From assembly GCA_030265145.1 (NCBI GenBank), contig JARBES010000118.1, forward strand, positions 20,487,058 to 20,517,971: 30,914 bases of DNA. The letters are read 5' to 3'. Both the position numbers and the translations under genes were made by a program. Positions 27,483 through 30,914 of this stretch are shown here, in pieces. The first letter of the stretch is position 1. Every line of letters begins with the position of its first letter. The notes beneath the pieces are model-generated. The model ran no database searches. It was not told the origin of the DNA and saw nothing but the letters and a program-made list of their open reading frames with translations. This DNA comes from Strongylocentrotus pallidus (taxonomy: Eukaryota; Echinodermata; Echinoidea; Camarodonta; Strongylocentrotidae).

Positions 27483-27872
27483 ATATGATATCTAACGATA
27501 AGTCTATCCTTTTTCAGTAGCCCTCTTTCAGTTTCCCTGATACAGGCCCTCATCAATCGACCTACAGTATTGTTGCACAAGTACACGGGTTATGTACTAT
27601 GCACCTTAAATTTGTCAAAACGCACTTTCTTGAATCGTTATTTTGTTCTGGTTTATATTAATTGCTATTTATAAACGCTTTATATCGTTCATATCAGTAT
27701 TCATGTTAACATTCATAGGTGATACTCCTATGTATTGATGCCTGGCCAAAATGCAGTATTTTAAAAATATTTCCTGTTACATCTTTCAGCTAATTAATAA
27801 CAATGATGTCTCAGACTGGATTTCCATAGTCTCAATTTCGTTGTCCATGCCGAATCTTATGCTATTGAACAT

Positions 27873-28510
27873 ACCCCCAAAAAAGAAGAAAATAACTGAA
27901 GGTTTTAAAAGACTGCAGAGTATATAGTTACTTTGTAAACTGAAATTTGATTAAAATTATATTGACCGATACAATTTTACCGCTATATCTAAGGAAGACT
28001 CTAAAGCTCAATGATATTGTAACACTTTCAAACTGTTCGGACCTATTAACTCATACGCAATTAAGAGATCTTTTCATAAGTGGTTGATCTTCTGCGACTG
28101 GAGGGTAATCGTGTTTGGAACAAAAATTATTCTATTGAGTATTGACAGCATTGAATTGATAATGGTTTTTATTGAGAATAAAAGAATAATGCATCGCGGC
28201 CTAAACGGCCGAATAGGGCAATGTTTTAAAAATGTAAAATACAATATATATCAATATTGATAGCAAATGATATCAAAATAAATGAACTGAACGTTTATTA
28301 GCAAATTGTATAAAAATATATTTAACTTTAAATTCTTAATTGATCTCCCTAATTCATTTTGTTTTGGATATAAAGGAGATATAGAAAATTAAAGAAGAAC
28401 ATGCTGATGGTGTAGAGTAAAGAAAGAAAAGAAAAGAGTATGGTAAGATGGTAAGGTTAAGAAGAAAATAAAGAGGAAGAAGAAGAGGAATAGTAGAAGA
28501 AGAGGTAGGT
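27873..28510. other. Unassigned AT-rich sequence
   Basis: No exon, repeat pair or recognised element. TTTATTGAGAATAAAAG and CGCGGCCTAAACGGCCG near 28170-28212 could be part of a retroelement end on the minus strand, but this is weak. Confidence 0.4.
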
Positions 28511-28518
28511 AGAAGGGA

Positions 28519-28569
28519 AGGAAGAAGAAGAAGAAGAAGAAGAAGAAGAAGAAGAAGAAGAAGAAGAAA
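28519..28569 (+). repeat. GAA microsatellite
   Basis: An uninterrupted GAAGAAGAA run of about 17 units, within a wider purine-rich stretch (28410-28570). The leucine- and phenylalanine-rich open frames on the minus strand are artefacts of it. Confidence 0.95.
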
Positions 28570-28860
28570 CATGGTTTGGTCTGACATCCCATTAGTTGCC
28601 AGATTGACCTCAATTTGTGATGTGAATAACCTATTCTGTAGTATGAATTAGCCGTTGTCGAGCTAATGTATATAAAAGAAATCCCCATTCACCCTTCACC
28701 TCTTTCTCTCTTTCCATTTCTAGTTCCTTACTGTAAATTACTAAAATATAATTCCTTGAACCGTCTCATGCGCAATGTGCTAGTTGCCCATATAACACTC
28801 GGACAAAATGTAGCATTATCATCTATGATACCCCAACAAGTTGATAATGATGATAACAAT

Positions 28861-29588
28861 ACACTGTTGGTCATAATGGTGGAATAATTTTTTAACCCCA
28901 ATTTATAAAAATTATTTTGACAATGATTTATTCCTAATAGATCTAGATAATAATATATATTCTCAGATTTTATTGAAAAATAATGAGGATTATTGCCTCA
29001 TAAAGAGCATTAATATAGCACATCTACACGGTTTTGATCCCGGGGCTCACAGTAACGAGGCCATTGCTTAGCCACTGAATCATTAATTTACGTAGCGGGG
29101 GCTAGGGTACGTCGCCGCCCCCACAAGTAAAAAAAAGAAGAAAAAAAAATGCAATAAATTATCAACAACTCATTGCATTTCGCCCCGACCCTTAACATAA
29201 AAAAGATCCTCAATGTTGGCATGTCTTGAACCATAATGCATGGCCCTACAGAGGATTTTTTCCTGTTGGGGACGGGGGGGATGCAATGAATTATTGATAA
29301 TTTATTGCTTTTTTTTCTTTTTTTTGGTTGGGGTCCCCCGCTGCGTACTGTCATGATTCAGTGGCTAAGCAATGGCCTCGTTACTGTGAGGCCCCAGAAT
29401 AAAAAGTCGATTAGCATAGTAGCTCATACCTGCTTTAGCATTCACGCAAAACAAACACTCGCAAATTATTTTTCAATAAAATTTGAGAAGGTATACTGTT
29501 ATTTAGATCTATTAGGAATAAATCATTATCAAATTCATTCCATAAATTGCGATAAAAATAATTATTCCACTTTTATGACCAACCGTGT
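28861..29588. mobile_element. Palindromic (foldback) element of about 728 bases
   Basis: The ends are inverted: ACACTGTTGGTCATAA on the left and TTATGACCAACCGTGT on the right. The arms continue through TGATTTATTCCTAATAGATC, the CAGTAACGAGGCCATTGCTT segment and ATGCAATAAATTATCAA near the centre, so almost the whole element can fold on itself. There is no coding capacity and no clear target duplication. It is probably a non-autonomous DNA element. Confidence 0.78.
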
Positions 29589-29645
29589 AGTAATAATAAT
29601 TATAATTGTAATAATAATAATAATAATAATGATAGTAATAGTAAT
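29589..29645 (+). repeat. TAA-rich microsatellite
   Basis: An imperfect TAATAATAA run adjoining the right end of the palindromic element. It could mark a preferred insertion site. Confidence 0.85.
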
Positions 29646-30190
29646 AACAAGCACTAAAACAATGAATAGCTAAAACAAACTTCCTGCGTCACATATTATT
29701 TCATATGAGATTTACACGACAGGGTTAAAAGGGGGCTCATATTGTCATAAGTAGCTACCCACGCGAAAAAAGTATTTGTGTAAACCTACGCGTGAACTGG
29801 CGTCTAAAATGTAATCAAAATGGTTGCGCCCCAAATACGCCCAATGCCAATTTTTCATGTACTACTCGACAGCTTGATCATTCATGGGAAATATGAAAAA
29901 TAAATAGGATGCACTTCTATAAGTTTTCGTCATGCAAACGCAGCCAATATAACATTTAAGTAAGCTTCTAGATTGGGGGAAAATAAACAAATAAACTTTA
30001 AAAGGCAACGAAAGAGAAGAAAAAAACAAAATCTGATGTTTTGATGATTATGGTTGAATTCTAGAAATATTTTGGCATTATCTTTTTACGTGACCTCTCC
30101 TAGTCAAAACATGTTGATTACGTCATAAGTAAATGTTCAAGACTTCATCAGAAGGATTGTTAATTCTAGCAACCAAGTAGTACTCAAACG
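29646..30190. other. Unassigned sequence
   Basis: No gene, repeat or regulatory pattern is recognised in this stretch. Confidence 0.45.
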
Positions 30191-30198
30191 GTTTTTTG

Positions 30199-30720
30199 TG
30201 CTTTATGTAGACCAATTATCGATTACGGTATTCCGGTTTGGCTACCACATCAAAATAATCAAATTAACGCCCTTGAAGCCGTTCAGCGGCGTTTTACCCG
30301 TTTCTGTTTTCCATACAATGATGCAAACAATCTAACATATGAAGAGCGCCTGTCAGTCTTGAACATGTCACCGTTGTATAACATATTAATTTACTTGTCA
30401 GCCTCTTTCATAATAATATGTTTATTTTGTCTGTATGATATCCCTCAAAATATAATACCCATTCCAAGAAAAGGGAATCTAGACACATTGTTATTTGTAC
30501 ATGAATTTGCCCGATGCAATGCTTTGAGGTTCACAATTTTTCACAGCTTTGCCCGTCTTTGGGAACACATCCCCTAGTCTGACAGGGACCTTTGTTTAGA
30601 AACAAATGTAAACCGAGTTCTTAAGGCTCTTCGTGAGTTATTTTGCGCTATGTCACCAATTGATATAACGCCTTTTAACAAGATTGACAACCAGAGTGCT
30701 TTTTTTCTTACGACCTGAAA
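30199..30720 (+). mobile_element. LINE fragment, region after the reverse transcriptase
   Basis: The plus strand reads CALCRPIIDYGIPVWLPH, then LEAVQRRFTRF, YEERLSVLNM and FARLWEHIP, the conserved post-RT region of CR1/jockey-type LINEs (RPxxxYGxPVW, VQRRFT, ERLxxL, RLWxxIP). One stop follows the last motif, and similarity fades by about 30720. No 5' part is visible. Confidence 0.82.
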
Positions 30721-30914
30721 TACACGATTATTTTATATTTATGATCTCATGATTTATCCTTTGCATCTTTTTCGTATTTAATTATATATATCTTATGTCA
30801 TTTATTTATATTATGTATAGATAAGTATTATACCAAGGCAAGGAGTTTTAAGAGCTGGAGACCCAACTGGCAACAAATTATTCCAAGCAGCTGCCGTTTT
30901 CTATGGTTGCACAA

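Larger units (their letters stand above)
26205..27872 (-). pseudogene. Inverted, broken copy of the receptor gene's 5' end
   Basis: Read on the minus strand this stretch matches the receptor gene from about 4605 through its upstream region, exon 1 and the first part of intron 1 (to about 5560). Upstream matches include CCAAAGACCTTCG-like and TATGCAAATATTTGTTTCG near 27080. Two LINE insertions interrupt it (about 26465-27030 and 27205-27482). Exon 1 carries a stop, and no later exons are seen on its downstream side, so it is a remnant of another family member in opposite orientation. Confidence 0.82.

Noticed and set aside
28354-28688. Leucine- and phenylalanine-rich minus-strand open frames
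   Set aside because: They are translations of the GAA microsatellite and the purine-rich flank.

Overview
The window looks like AT-rich echinoderm nuclear DNA, most likely from a sea urchin. This rests on long introns with GT/AG borders, many 5'-truncated CR1/L2-like LINE tails ending in short tandem repeats, tRNA-derived SINEs and TTAA- or TA-flanked foldback elements. The species call is inference, since no search could be run.

The core is one plus-strand gene, assembled by eye from 12 exons between 5301 and 21649 (881 codons plus stop). It encodes a signal peptide, two Ig domains, one transmembrane segment and a long cytoplasmic tail. The tail is a row of divergent death-fold modules. Six of them carry a tryptophan in the same context (W366, W458, W550, W675, W759, W835), and the first three are exactly 92 residues apart. 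Every intron lies in phase 1. A 22-codon exon (18862-18927) looks like the last two helices of another module whose front half is not visible. A 100-N assembly gap inside a LINE lies just upstream of it, so an exon may be missing.

The gene sits in a tandem duplication. The sequence just after its stop codon (21692 to about 24920) is a diverged direct copy of the start of the window (1 to about 4575). A paralogous gene therefore probably ends about 40 bases before position 1. The two spacer copies differ by insertions: a SINE, a LINE and a TA-flanked MITE in the first copy, and a SINE-like element in the second.

Right of the gene, 26205-27872 is an inverted, broken copy of the gene's 5' end: upstream region, first exon and the start of intron 1. 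Two LINE pieces split it, and its exon 1 carries a stop. The rest (27873-30914) is repeats and unassigned sequence: a GAA microsatellite, a 728-base palindromic element and a LINE C-terminal fragment.

The gene family resembles a clustered, rapidly duplicating membrane receptor. The layout (Ig ectodomain outside, death-fold array inside) suggests an immune or cell-death signalling receptor, but no known gene name was recognised.
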